From NCBI GenBank assembly GCA_039179985.1, contig JBCDED010000011.1, positions 1 through 63,459 of the forward strand: 63,459 nt of DNA, written 5' to 3'. A program made the position numbers and the translations under genes. The notes beneath the pieces are model-generated. The model was not told the DNA's origin and searched no databases. It was given only the letters and a program-made list of their open reading frames with translations. Shown here one piece after another: positions 26,776-34,840 of the stretch (position 1 is the first letter of the stretch; every line of letters starts with the position of its first letter). The stretch comes from JBCCMQ01 sp039179985. Lineage in GTDB: Bacteria; Pseudomonadota; Alphaproteobacteria; Rhodobacterales; Rhodobacteraceae.

Positions 26776-27767
26776 GTGACCCGCGCCACCACGTATTCCG
26801 ACAGATCGTGCAGCATGGACCGGATCGGATGATCAGGCAGCGTGCCGATGGCCGCTTGCGCCCGTCCGGCCCACTCATGAGCGGCGCTGCGGGTGTAATT
26901 GAAGGCGCCGTGGCCGCGCATGAGGTCCAGAGCGCGGTCGAGGTCGCCGTCGCGCTGGTCGCCCCGTTCGATGGTGCGGACCCAGAAGTCGCGCTCTTCC
27001 CCGTCTGCTGCGCCGATGGCCCGGATGATCGGCAGCGTCAGTTTGCGCTCGCGGAAATCGTCGCCGATGTTCTTTCCGGTGGTCTCGGCGTCGCCGTCGA
27101 GGTCCAAAAGGTCATCGACGATCTGAAAGCTGATCCCGAGGGCATCGCCATAGGTACGTAGCGCGTCGACTTCGCCGTCGTTGGCGCCGGCCACAACGCC
27201 GCCCACCTCGCAGGCCGCAGCGAACAGGGCCGCCGTTTTGCCGCGGATCACGCGCAGGTAGGTGTCTTCGGTCGTGGCGACGTTCTGGGCCGCGGTCAGT
27301 TGCAGCACTTCGCCTTCGGCTATGGTTGCCGAGGCATCAGAGAGGATCGACAAGACCCGCATGGAGCCCGTATCGGTCATCAGTTGGAAGGACCGCGCAA
27401 AAAGATAGTCACCAACCAGCACGCTGGATTTGTTGTCCCAGAGCAGATTTGCCGTGGGGCGACCGCGCCGCTGGCCGCTTTCGTCGACCACATCGTCATG
27501 GAGCAGCGTCGCCGTGTGTATGAACTCCACGGTTGCTGCAAGGCGCAGGTGGTTCGGGCCGTCGTAGCCGAGCATCTTGGCCGAGGCGAGCGTCAGCATC
27601 GGGCGCAGCCGCTTGCCGCCTGCTTCGATCAGATGGGCGGTAACCTCCGGAATGCGCGGAGCGTGTTCGGACGCCATGCGTTCGCGGATAAGCTCACCGA
27701 CCCCGGCCATCTCGGCTTTTAGTTCTTCCGCCAGTCTTTCGTGCGGTTTTCTGATAAACTCGTTCAA
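26772..27767 (-). CDS. ispB: polyprenyl diphosphate synthase (octa-/decaprenyl, ubiquinone side chain)
   Basis: The 331-residue trans-prenyltransferase has the first Asp-rich motif in TATLLHDDVVDESGQRRG (85-102), GDYLFARSF, and the second Asp-rich motif IVDDLLDLDGD near 218-228. It extends farnesyl diphosphate to the ubiquinone tail, probably C50 in this group; chain length cannot be read here. The start is TTG 27767 preceded by AGGAACAGG. It is divergent from the DUF2007 gene with a 61-base gap. Confidence 0.93.
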   Translation of the reverse strand: MNEFIRKPHERLAEELKAEMAGVGELIRERMASEHAPRIPEVTAHLIEAGGKRLRPMLTLASAKMLGYDGPNHLRLAATVEFIHTATLLHDDVVDESGQRRGRPTANLLWDNKSSVLVGDYLFARSFQLMTDTGSMRVLSILSDASATIAEGEVLQLTAAQNVATTEDTYLRVIRGKTAALFAAACEVGGVVAGANDGEVDALRTYGDALGISFQIVDDLLDLDGDAETTGKNIGDDFRERKLTLPIIRAIGAADGEERDFWVRTIERGDQRDGDLDRALDLMRGHGAFNYTRSAAHEWAGRAQAAIGTLPDHPIRSMLHDLSEYVVARVT

Positions 27768-27828
27768 ACGACCTGTTCCTGATGCCTCTGGCTCGACAAG
27801 GCCGGCCCAATCGCCTTAAGTCAGCCAT

Positions 27829-28044
27829 ATGCGAGAACTGTTGCGCAGCACCGATCCGACCGTTCTGGCCTATGCCAAGGCACTGCTATCCGGTGAGGAT
27901 ATAGAGTTCTTTGAAATTGACGTCCACATGAGCGTTCTTGAGGGGTCGATTGGCATATTGCCGCGCCGGCTGATGGTGCGCGCGTCAGATCACTTCCAGG
28001 CGGCCGCCGTCATGCGCGACAACGACATTCCGTTTGAGAGCTGA
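27829..28044 (+). CDS. DUF2007-domain small protein
   Basis: The 71-residue product matches DUF2007 (putative signal-transducing protein family): RSTDPTVLAYAKALLSGEDI at 6-25, a FFEID..MSVLEG region and a C-terminal LMVRASDHFQAAAVMRD segment. The stop overlaps the next start as TGATG, so it is coupled to the methyltransferase. The biochemical role is unknown. Confidence 0.85.
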   Translation: MRELLRSTDPTVLAYAKALLSGEDIEFFEIDVHMSVLEGSIGILPRRLMVRASDHFQAAAVMRDNDIPFES

Positions 28045-28799
28045 TGGAGGCCGATGCGGCCCTGACCTACGACCGCATTCTGGGTGGGCGCGTGCCGCTC
28101 TGGCAGCAAAAGGCGGGGTTTCGGGTTGGTGTCGATGCGGTTCTGCTGGCGGCGGCGGTGCCTGCGAAAGCCGGAGAGACCGTGCTCGATGTAGGCTGCG
28201 GTGTGGGAAGTGCGGCTCTATGTCTTGCCGCCCGCGTTCCCGGTCTCACTCTGACAGGAGTTGAGGTGCAGGCCGACTACGCGGGGCTTGCCCGGCGCAA
28301 CGCCGCGGAAAACAGCGCAGCTATGGACGTGCTCTGCGCCGATATTGCTGAGCCGCCCGAAGCTTTGCGCCAGCAAAGCTTTGACCACGTGCTTACCAAT
28401 CCGCCTTACTTCGCCCCCGGCACCCGCGTGGCGGCAACGGACGCGGCGCGAGAAGGGGCGCTGGCCGAAACGCTGCCGCTTGCCGACTGGATGACGGCTT
28501 GCCTGCGGCGTCTGCGCCCCGGTGGCACCCTGACCGTGATCCAGAAGGCGCTGCGCACCCGCGACCTTCTGGCTGCCTGTGACGCGCGTGTGGGCCGCAC
28601 CGTGGCCAAACCCATCGTGCCGCGCGTGGGGCGCGACGCTGATCTTGTGATCGTCCAGGCCACGAAGGGCGCCCGCAGCCCCTTTCGGCTGGCAAGCCCG
28701 CTCGTCATGCACGACGGAGACAGGCATATCAGCGATTCTGTGGATTATTCCGATCAAGCACGCGCCATTCTGGAAGCCGCAGAACCGCTCGTGCTTTAA
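28044..28799 (+). CDS. class I SAM methyltransferase, TrmN6-like
   Basis: The 251-residue product has the SAM-binding motif VLDVGCGVGSAALCLA (46-61) and an amino-methylating NPPYFAPG motif near 116-123, the set used by tRNA1(Val) adenine-37 N6-methyltransferase (YfiC/TrmN6). The RILGGRVPLWQQKAGFRVG start also fits that family. Its target RNA or protein is inferred from similarity only. Translationally coupled to the DUF2007 gene. Confidence 0.85.
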   Translation: MEADAALTYDRILGGRVPLWQQKAGFRVGVDAVLLAAAVPAKAGETVLDVGCGVGSAALCLAARVPGLTLTGVEVQADYAGLARRNAAENSAAMDVLCADIAEPPEALRQQSFDHVLTNPPYFAPGTRVAATDAAREGALAETLPLADWMTACLRRLRPGGTLTVIQKALRTRDLLAACDARVGRTVAKPIVPRVGRDADLVIVQATKGARSPFRLASPLVMHDGDRHISDSVDYSDQARAILEAAEPLVL

Positions 28800-28901
28800 C
28801 TCTTTGTCAACTCTGGAAATGTCAGCCTGCGCCGACAATCCGTGACTCAAAACGGATTCTGTGATGCACTTGTGGGTGCGAACATGAAAAGGAGGATGCC
28901 G

Positions 28902-29075
28902 ATGAGCCTGAGTTCACATCTCGAGGAACTCCGCCGCAGACACGAAATTCTCTCAGAAGAGGTCGAGCAGGCCCAGAGAAATCCGGCCACCGACGGACTG
29001 GAAATTGCGCAGAAGAAAAAACAAAAACTGCGTCTCAAGGAAGAAATTCAGCGACTATCGACGGCTCCGGCCTAG
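28902..29075 (+). CDS. YdcH/DUF465 family small coiled-coil protein
   Basis: The 57-residue, highly charged helical protein (SSHLEELRRRHEILSEEVEQ at 4-23) is of the DUF465 family, which forms short alpha-helical hairpins of unknown function. ATG 28902 follows AAGGAGG (28889-28895) by 6 bases, so I prefer it over two upstream in-frame ATGs. Confidence 0.85.
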   Translation: MSLSSHLEELRRRHEILSEEVEQAQRNPATDGLEIAQKKKQKLRLKEEIQRLSTAPA

Positions 29076-29084
29076 GGCCGGCAA

Positions 29085-29105
29085 GCACCGCCAAATGCGG
29101 TGTTA
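29085..29105. terminator. short hairpin between convergent genes
   Basis: CACCGC (29087-29092) pairs with GCGGTG (29098-29103) around a 5-base loop, in the 30 bases between the DUF465 and DMT-transporter stops. It has only a weak T tract (GTTAT), so it is at best a modest bidirectional terminator. Confidence 0.4.
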
Positions 29106-29978
29106 TCAGTCAAAGCGGCCTCGTGCACTGGCACGGGCCGCCAGTCCGGCACCGGCCACAATCAGACAGGCCGCGATCAAAAGGATTGGGCTTGGTGCAG
29201 CAATGCCGACAGCGATCAGGACCAGCGTCGACAAGAGCGGCGCGCTGTAGCTAATTGTGCCCAAGAGCTGAATATCGCCGCGTTTCACGCCGATATCCCA
29301 GACATAGAAGGCCAGACCGACAGGCCCGGACCCAAGCCCGATGATCGCCAGCCAGCCGTGAAAGCTGGTAGGCCAGACCGTTGTTTCAAAGGCAAAATGC
29401 GCCAGCAAGGACAAAGCTGCCGTCGCCAGGCAAAAGACAGCCACCGCCGCCGTTGGCGTGTCGCCCAGGCGCCGGGAGCCCACTGAATAAATGCTCCAGG
29501 TCAGCGCACAGAGGAAGGCCAGCCCGTATCCGGGCAAGGCCGCCGGGTCGAACGCACCGCCGCCGCGCGCCACGATCATGGCGGCACCGGCAAACCCCAG
29601 ACAGGCACCCAGGATATGCCCGCGCCTCAGGTGTTCGCCGGGCAGAAGGCCCGAGAAAAGCACTATCAGAAGCGGCCAAAGGTAGGCGATAAGGCCCGCT
29701 TGCGCAGGCGGTGCGGCGCGCAGAGCGGAGAAATAGAGAAAATGATAGCCAAAAAGACCCGCTGTCCCGAAAAGATACACCTGCAGCGGAATTTGCCGCA
29801 GGCGGCCCATTTCCCCGTTTCGCCAGACCCAAACCATCCCGATGCAGCCGCCAATGGCAAAGCAAAGGGCGTTCAGAAGCAGCGGCGGGACAGGGGTCGA
29901 CCAGACGGTCAGAACCGCGAGGAGCGACCAGAGCGCAACCGCGACAGAGCCGGTAGCCGTGGCCCGTGCACGGCTCAC
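29106..29978 (-). CDS. DMT-superfamily (EamA) transporter
   Basis: The 290-residue product has about ten hydrophobic segments and two EamA-type halves, with YHFLYFSALRAAPPAQAGLI in the first half and AFYVWDIGVKRGDIQLLG in the second. It probably exports a small metabolite; the substrate is unknown. The GTG start at 29978 overlaps the lysR stop (GTGA), so the transporter is coupled to its presumed regulator. Confidence 0.85.
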   Translation of the reverse strand: MSRARATATGSVAVALWSLLAVLTVWSTPVPPLLLNALCFAIGGCIGMVWVWRNGEMGRLRQIPLQVYLFGTAGLFGYHFLYFSALRAAPPAQAGLIAYLWPLLIVLFSGLLPGEHLRRGHILGACLGFAGAAMIVARGGGAFDPAALPGYGLAFLCALTWSIYSVGSRRLGDTPTAAVAVFCLATAALSLLAHFAFETTVWPTSFHGWLAIIGLGSGPVGLAFYVWDIGVKRGDIQLLGTISYSAPLLSTLVLIAVGIAAPSPILLIAACLIVAGAGLAARASARGRFD

Positions 29979-30913
29979 GCGACCTCGCCCGCCGTGACAA
30001 AGCGGTGACCTGACCGCAGGTCGTCGAGGTCGGCGGCTTCGGCCATGATCCAGTCGAGAAAGGCGCGCACGGGCGGGCGCTGATCGGCGCCGATGGGGCA
30101 GAGCAGCCGGAAGTGGGCATCGGTGGTCAGGGCAACCTCGAACGGCGACACCAAGCGGCCCTCGCGCAACGCCTTGGCCGCAAACGCACTGCGGCCCAGA
30201 ACGATCCCGCCGCCCGACAGCGCCGCATCGATGGCATGGTCGCTCTGGTTAAAGCGCGGGCCGCCGCGAGGCGCTGGCCCGAGACCGGCGGCACGAAACC
30301 AGACGTCCCAGTTAATCGGCGGGTTCAGAAAGGAAATATCGTCCTCATGCAAGAGAACCGCGTTCTGGACCGTTTCGAGCGATCCATAGTCCGCGGCCAT
30401 CTCCGGCGTCATCATCGGCGTGAACCAGTCATGCATCAGCGGCTGGTAGTGCAACCCTGGGTCCGGCCCGTAGCCGTAGCGCAGCGCCACATCGATTTCA
30501 TCGCGCTCGAAATCAAGGATGCGCAGCGTTGCTGAAAAGCGCAGCTCGACATCCGGGTGCGCTTGGGCGAAGGCAAAAAGCCGCGGTGCCAGCCACTTGG
30601 CGGTCAGGGACGGCCCGGCCGTCACAGTCAGCCGCGTCGCATCGCCCATCTGGCGCACGTTGCGCCAGGCGCGCCGGAGCGCGTCAAATCCGTTTTGCGT
30701 TCCCGGGAACAGCGCCCGGCCGGCCTCGGTCAGCTCAACTGCGCGATTCAGCCGGACGAAAAGCGGCTGGCCCAACGTCTCTTCGAGGCTCTTGATCTGA
30801 AAACTCAGCGCAGCAGGCGTGACCGACAGCTCATCTGCGGCCTTGGCAAAGCTCATATGCCGTGCGGCGGCTTCAAAAGCGCGAAGGGCGGTGAGCGGGG
30901 GGAGGCGGTCCAC
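29975..30913 (-). CDS. LysR-family transcriptional regulator, GcvA-like
   Basis: The 312-residue product has an N-terminal winged HTH (about 5-64: LTALRAFEAAARHMSFAKAA then ELSVTPAALSFQIKSLE) and a GcvA-type effector domain with LTVTAGPSLTAKWLAPRL. It probably controls the coupled DMT transporter and perhaps the divergent microprotein gene at 31030. The ligand is unknown. Confidence 0.9.
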   Translation of the reverse strand: MDRLPPLTALRAFEAAARHMSFAKAADELSVTPAALSFQIKSLEETLGQPLFVRLNRAVELTEAGRALFPGTQNGFDALRRAWRNVRQMGDATRLTVTAGPSLTAKWLAPRLFAFAQAHPDVELRFSATLRILDFERDEIDVALRYGYGPDPGLHYQPLMHDWFTPMMTPEMAADYGSLETVQNAVLLHEDDISFLNPPINWDVWFRAAGLGPAPRGGPRFNQSDHAIDAALSGGGIVLGRSAFAAKALREGRLVSPFEVALTTDAHFRLLCPIGADQRPPVRAFLDWIMAEAADLDDLRSGHRFVTAGEVA

Positions 30914-30937
30914 GGCGTTCTTCAGTATAGAATTTCT

Positions 30938-30949
30938 TAAGTGACCTTA
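30938..30949. promoter_or_regulatory. candidate LysR operator dyad
   Basis: TAAG-TGAC-CTTA (30938-30949) is a perfect 4-base-arm dyad flanked by TTC at 30934-30936 and GAA at 30952-30954. It sits 25 bases upstream of the lysR start and 14 bases upstream of the -35 of the divergent gene. LysR proteins bind such interrupted dyads; the assignment is inference. Confidence 0.4.
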
Positions 30950-30962
30950 GCGAAAGTCTCGT

Positions 30963-30991
30963 TTGTCGCAATGGATATTTGCACCGATATT
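30963..30991 (+). promoter_or_regulatory. promoter of the 37-residue microprotein gene
   Basis: TTGTCG (30963-30968) and GATATT (30986-30991) with a 17-base spacer, 39 bases upstream of ATG 31030, which has an AGGAG Shine-Dalgarno (31019-31023). Confidence 0.55.
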
Positions 30992-31029
30992 CAAGTCAGT
31001 TCAAGAAATCTGATGTTTAGGAGATCACG

Positions 31030-31143
31030 ATGTTCGAAACAAGCGCCCAAAGCCGGGTTCGCAACGCAATGGTCGAGGCCCATGCAGAACGTGGCCACGC
31101 CCTGGCGGAGTTCTTCTCCATGCTCTTTGGCCGCCGCCACTAG
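31030..31143 (+). CDS. 37-residue basic microprotein divergent from lysR
   Basis: The product begins MFETSAQSRVRNAMVEAHAE and ends EFFSMLFGRRH. It looks like one amphipathic helix with a hydrophobic C-terminal third and a basic tail. Support comes from a well-placed AGGAG ribosome site, a plausible promoter 39 bases upstream, and from memory similar 35-40-residue Rhodobacteraceae proteins of the AFAEAH.ERG type. There is no known function. It ends 7 bases before the phaB terminator hairpin on the other strand. Its length makes it easy to overlook; conservation would decide whether it is real. Confidence 0.65.
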   Translation: MFETSAQSRVRNAMVEAHAERGHALAEFFSMLFGRRH

Positions 31144-31150
31144 GCCACAT

Positions 31151-31181
31151 GAAAAAGCCGAGGCCCCCGGTGGGCCTCGGC
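31151..31181 (-). terminator. intrinsic terminator of phaB
   Basis: On the minus strand, a 10-bp perfect stem (GCCGAGGCCC at 31157-31166 with GGGCCTCGGC at 31172-31181) with a 5-base loop is followed by TTTTTC (31156-31151). It lies 22 bases past the phaB stop. Confidence 0.85.
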
Positions 31182-31202
31182 CAGACCAAAATGCGCGGGA
31201 AT

Positions 31203-31925
31203 TCAGGAAAAGAACTGCGCGCCGTTTGCGGAAATCGTCGAGCCGTTGATGAATTGGGCATCGTCTGACGCGAGAAAAACCACGCACCGCGCGATTTCTT
31301 CCGGTTCGCCAAGACGACCTGCGGGGATCATGCCGATGATCGCGTCCCGCACCTTCTCCGGCACAGCCATCACCATCTCGGTTGCGATATAGCCCGGGCA
31401 GATTGCATTCGCCGTGATACCCTTGGCCGCGCCTTCCTGTGCCAGCGACTTCACAATACCCAGATCGCCGGCCTTGGTGGCGGCATAGTTCACCTGCCCG
31501 AACTGGCCCTTCTGGCCGTTTATCGAACTGATGACGATGACGCGGCCAAACCCGCGTTCGCGCATGCCGGGCCAGGCCGGGTGCACGGTGTTGAAGACAC
31601 CTGTCAGATTTGTGTCGATCACCTGTTGCCAGTGTTCGGGTTGCATCTTGTGGAACGGCGCGTCGCGCGTGATGCCGGCGTTGGCGACGATCACTTCGAC
31701 AGGTCCAAGGTCGGCCTCGACCTGCGCGATACCGGCCTTGCTGGCCTCGTAGTCGGCCACGTTCCACTTATAGGTCTTGATGCCCGTCTCGGCCGTGAAC
31801 TTTTCCGCGGCTTCGTCATTGCCCGCGTAGCTTGCGGCAACGTCGTATCCTGCGTCTTTCAGGCCTTTTGAAATAGCTGCGCCAATGCCGCGCGATCCGC
31901 CAGTGACCAGTGCAACGCGTCCCAT
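31203..31925 (-). CDS. phaB: acetoacetyl-CoA reductase (PHB synthesis)
   Basis: NADPH-dependent short-chain dehydrogenase reducing acetoacetyl-CoA to (R)-3-hydroxybutyryl-CoA. The 240-residue product has TGGSRGIG (8-15), NAGIT (82-86) and the catalytic Ser134, Tyr147 and Lys151 in ISSINGQKGQFGQVNYAATK. The next gene upstream is phaA, the enzyme before it in the pathway, but a terminator-like hairpin lies between them. The polymerase (phaC) is not in the window. Confidence 0.96.
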   Translation of the reverse strand: MGRVALVTGGSRGIGAAISKGLKDAGYDVAASYAGNDEAAEKFTAETGIKTYKWNVADYEASKAGIAQVEADLGPVEVIVANAGITRDAPFHKMQPEHWQQVIDTNLTGVFNTVHPAWPGMRERGFGRVIVISSINGQKGQFGQVNYAATKAGDLGIVKSLAQEGAAKGITANAICPGYIATEMVMAVPEKVRDAIIGMIPAGRLGEPEEIARCVVFLASDDAQFINGSTISANGAQFFS

Positions 31926-31982
31926 AATCTCTCCTCCGTAGATGTCTTCGGGGTCTCTTCTTGAGTGCGGTGCCCCAATACC

Positions 31983-32008
31983 AAAAAGGGGGGGCCTGGG
32001 ACCCCCCT
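31983..32008 (-). terminator. intrinsic terminator or attenuator between phaA and phaB
   Basis: Minus-strand stem AGGGGGG (32008-32002) with CCCCCCT (31993-31987), an 8-base loop and then a TTTTT run (31987-31983), 12 bases past the phaA stop and about 60 bases before the phaB start. It should lower read-through into phaB. Confidence 0.75.
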
Positions 32009-32019
32009 ATGATTGCATA

Positions 32020-33195
32020 TCAGTCTCGCGCCACACACATGGCGACACCCATGCCGCCGCCGATGCACAAAGTGGCGATGCCCTTCTTGGCGTCCCGGCG
32101 CTGCATCTCGAAGAGCAGGGTGTTAAAGACGCGCGCGCCCGAGGCGCCGATGGGATGACCGATGGCAATGGCGCCGCCGTTGACATTCACCTTCTCGGGG
32201 TCCCAACCCATGTCCTTGTTCACGGCACAGGCCTGAGCAGCGAAGGCTTCGTTGGCTTCGATCAGGTCGAGGTCTTCCACTTTCCATCCCGCCTTATCGA
32301 GCGCCTTCCGCGAGGCGTAGATCGGCCCGGCGCCCATGATCGAGGGGTCGAGCCCCACGGTGGCAAAGGACACGATCCGCGCCATCGGCTCGATCCCGCG
32401 CTTTTCGGCGTTCTCGGCGGTCATCAGCAGAACGCCCGCAGCGCCATCATTGATGCCCGACGCGTTGGCGGCGGTGACTGTGCCATCCTTCATGAACGCC
32501 GGGCGCAGTTTCTGGATCGCTTCCAGCGTGGCGCCGTGGCGGATGTATTCGTCTTTGTCGACGACAATATCGCCCTTGCGGGTCTTGATGGTGAAGGGGA
32601 CCACCTCGTCATCGAACTTACCGGCGGTCTGGGCGGCTTCGGCCTTGTTCTGGCTCTTCAACGCGAACTCGTCCTGGGCGTCGCGGCTGATCTGCCATTT
32701 CTCGGCCACGTTTTCCGCGGTCTGGCCCATGTGGTAGCCGTTAAAGGCGTCCCAGAGACCGTCGCGGATCATCGAATCGATGAAGGACATATCGCCCATT
32801 TTGTGGCCCGCGCGCAGCGGGGCGACGTGGGGGGAGATCGTCATGTTTTCCTGGCCGCCCGCTGCGACGATGTCAGCATCGCCAAGTTGCACGTGCTGAG
32901 CGCCAAGTGCGATGGCGCGCAGGCCCGACCCGCACACCTGGTTGATGCCCCAGGCGGCCGAGTCAATGGGCAGGCCGGCGTTCACATGCGCCTGTCGAGC
33001 TGGGTTCTGGCCCTGGCCACCGGTAAGGACCTGGCCAAGAACCGTCTGGTCCACTTCGCCTTTTTCGATACCGGCCCGTTCGACAATCGCTTCGAGCACG
33101 GCTGCACCCAGATCGTGGGCAGGCGTATTCGCGAAAGATCCATTGAAGCTGCCCACAGCGGTGCGGGCGGCCGAAGCAATAACAACGTTGGTCAT
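32020..33195 (-). CDS. phaA: acetyl-CoA acetyltransferase (thiolase) PhaA
   Basis: It condenses two acetyl-CoA to acetoacetyl-CoA. The 391-residue product has the acylated Cys88 in INQVCGSGLRA, a GGQENMTISPH segment, NGGAIAIGHPIGASGARV, and the second catalytic Cys in CIGGGMGVA near the C-terminus. ATG 33195 gives the family start MTNVVIASAARTAVG; an in-frame extension upstream is rejected because it adds 31 residues unlike the family. Confidence 0.96.
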   Translation of the reverse strand: MTNVVIASAARTAVGSFNGSFANTPAHDLGAAVLEAIVERAGIEKGEVDQTVLGQVLTGGQGQNPARQAHVNAGLPIDSAAWGINQVCGSGLRAIALGAQHVQLGDADIVAAGGQENMTISPHVAPLRAGHKMGDMSFIDSMIRDGLWDAFNGYHMGQTAENVAEKWQISRDAQDEFALKSQNKAEAAQTAGKFDDEVVPFTIKTRKGDIVVDKDEYIRHGATLEAIQKLRPAFMKDGTVTAANASGINDGAAGVLLMTAENAEKRGIEPMARIVSFATVGLDPSIMGAGPIYASRKALDKAGWKVEDLDLIEANEAFAAQACAVNKDMGWDPEKVNVNGGAIAIGHPIGASGARVFNTLLFEMQRRDAKKGIATLCIGGGMGVAMCVARD

Positions 33196-33268
33196 AGGTG
33201 CGTCCTTGTTCTGGCGGGGCGCGAAATGCGCGGCACCCTTTGTGGATGCGTGGGAAGGCGCATTTCCC

Positions 33269-33283
33269 GTGGCAACTTGCCAC
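33269..33283. promoter_or_regulatory. perfect 15-base palindrome upstream of phaA
   Basis: GTGGCAA-C-TTGCCAC, with 7-base arms and a one-base centre, 74 bases upstream of the phaA start. It is rich in TGC/GCA as are PhaR-bound sites in Paracoccus and Rhodobacter, but I cannot confirm the match. Confidence 0.45.
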
Positions 33284-33364
33284 CGCAAGAACTAGGCAAT
33301 CGCTGGATTGGACGCAACAGCTAGGCATGACTGATCATTGATGCCTGCCGTCAAACTGAGGCGC

Positions 33365-34180
33365 TCAGGCGCTTCGCAGGTTGCTGAGGCCGCGCGCGGG
33401 TATTTCCGGCCTCGGGACACCAAAGAGGTACCCCTGCAGGTAGTCCACGCCGGCCTCGCGCAAGAATCGGGCGTCGTCCGCATTGGTGACCATTTCGGCC
33501 ACGGTGAACATCTCAAAATGCTCCGCGATCGAGACAAGCGCACGGGTCAGCACCTGATTGTCTGAATTGCTGGCCACGCCCTCGATGAACTGCCCGTCGA
33601 TCTTGACGGCGTCGAAAAAGAATTCCCTAAGAAAACGGAAAGAAGTGTAGCCCGCCCCGAAATCGTCCAGAGCGAAAGAAACGCCGCGTTCCTGCAGTTC
33701 GTCCATGAAGACGGTCACCAGGTCGGGCATGAGCATCGCGGAGGATTCGGTGATTTCCAGGATCAGTCGTTCTGCAATCCCCCGTGCTTCTGCAAGTCCG
33801 CGTTCTAGCACCCGTGTCCAGTCGGGGTACCCGATCGACCGGGCGGACATGTTGATTGAAAGGCGAATGTTGGGATGGGCGCTTAGCGCTTGTAGACCAA
33901 GCTCCAGCGCGCGCACGTCCATGCGTCGACCAAGTTCGGTCGTTTCCACCTGTGGCATGAAATCCCTGGCGGGAACGATCCGTCCGGTCCCATCACGCAC
34001 GCGCATCAGACCTTCGACGAAGCCGATCTGCGACGGGTGTCCGGCGCGCACGATGGGCTGGAAGGCGAGGAAGGTGTCGTTGGTCAAGAGGGCATCGGAA
34101 AGCATGTGCATGACGTTTCTGTCACGCATGGAGACCGCCAGTTCGAGGGGGCTGGAGGGATCGTTCTGTGCCTTTGCCAT
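33365..34180 (-). CDS. stand-alone EAL-domain cyclic-di-GMP phosphodiesterase
   Basis: The 271-residue product is essentially one EAL domain. The signature appears as FVEGLMRV (E-G-L instead of EAL), then INMSARS, EITESSAML, DDFGAGYTSFRFLREF, KIDGQFI, and LQGYLFGVP, so the metal and catalytic residues look present. No GGDEF or sensor domain is attached. I take ATG 34180, which follows GGAAGG by 5 bases; a GTG at 34222 would add 14 residues. It hydrolyses cyclic di-GMP to pGpG by family inference. Confidence 0.85.
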   Translation of the reverse strand: MAKAQNDPSSPLELAVSMRDRNVMHMLSDALLTNDTFLAFQPIVRAGHPSQIGFVEGLMRVRDGTGRIVPARDFMPQVETTELGRRMDVRALELGLQALSAHPNIRLSINMSARSIGYPDWTRVLERGLAEARGIAERLILEITESSAMLMPDLVTVFMDELQERGVSFALDDFGAGYTSFRFLREFFFDAVKIDGQFIEGVASNSDNQVLTRALVSIAEHFEMFTVAEMVTNADDARFLREAGVDYLQGYLFGVPRPEIPARGLSNLRSA

Positions 34181-34258
34181 CGCCGCCTTCCGCTGTTTGC
34201 CGAAAACAGCATTAGCGGCCACCCTCTTAACGGGTGGTGAATCCCGGTGTGCTCAACA

Positions 34259-34816
34259 TTAGCTTTGGCCGGTCAGGGCACGCACGATGTTCTTGGCGCT
34301 TTCGCTGTCCCATTCCGCATCCCCGCGCAAGCGCGCGATCTCGCGACCTTCGGGGTCAAGCAGGACGGTGATCGGCAGGCCAAGAACCGCCATTTCGCGC
34401 GCCAGCTTCTGGCGGGGATCCTTGTGCTTGGTCAACTCGGTAATCGCATTTTCGTCGAAGAACCGGTTCACTGCTGCTTCTGGGTTGCGGCCCGTGGCGA
34501 TGGTGACAACCTTGAAATTGTCGTTGCCCAGTTCCGCCTGCAAGTTGTTGAGGCTTGGCATTTCTTTAAGACAGGGCGCACACCAGGTCGCCCAGAAGTT
34601 CAGCAGGATGTATGAGCCGCCGTAGTCGGCCAGCGTCATCTCGGAGCCGTCCTCGCCCATGAAGATCGCGCCGCTCACATCCTGCGGTTCTGAGTGGAAC
34701 ACCAGCTTTTGCATGGAGCCTTCGCGCAACGCTTCCAGGGCGGCCGTATCGGCGCTTGCTGCGTTTGCACTAAGCCCAAGGGCGGCGTATAGCAGCACTC
34801 CACGAAACCAGTTCAT
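34259..34816 (-). CDS. TlpA-family periplasmic thioredoxin-like protein
   Basis: The 185-residue product has a signal peptide (about 1-22, ending ANAASA), then a thioredoxin fold with FWATWCAPCLKEMPSL, Cys79 and Cys82, and the cis-Pro region VLGLPITVLLDPEG. It probably reduces periplasmic disulfides in cytochrome c or oxidase maturation. A GGAGGAAAC Shine-Dalgarno precedes ATG 34816. Its start is only 24 bases from the divergent argH start. Confidence 0.92.
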   Translation of the reverse strand: MNWFRGVLLYAALGLSANAASADTAALEALREGSMQKLVFHSEPQDVSGAIFMGEDGSEMTLADYGGSYILLNFWATWCAPCLKEMPSLNNLQAELGNDNFKVVTIATGRNPEAAVNRFFDENAITELTKHKDPRQKLAREMAVLGLPITVLLDPEGREIARLRGDAEWDSESAKNIVRALTGQS

Positions 34817-34840
34817 GTTTCCTCCGAGGTTCCCGGCCAG

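Noticed and set aside
31942..33324. 460-codon plus-strand frame over phaA
   Set aside because: Entirely antisense to a recognised thiolase; no Shine-Dalgarno and no family-like sequence.
33322..33345. AGGCAT/ATGCCT inverted repeat downstream of the EAL gene
   Set aside because: Loop of 12 bases and no T tract; too weak to call a terminator or operator.
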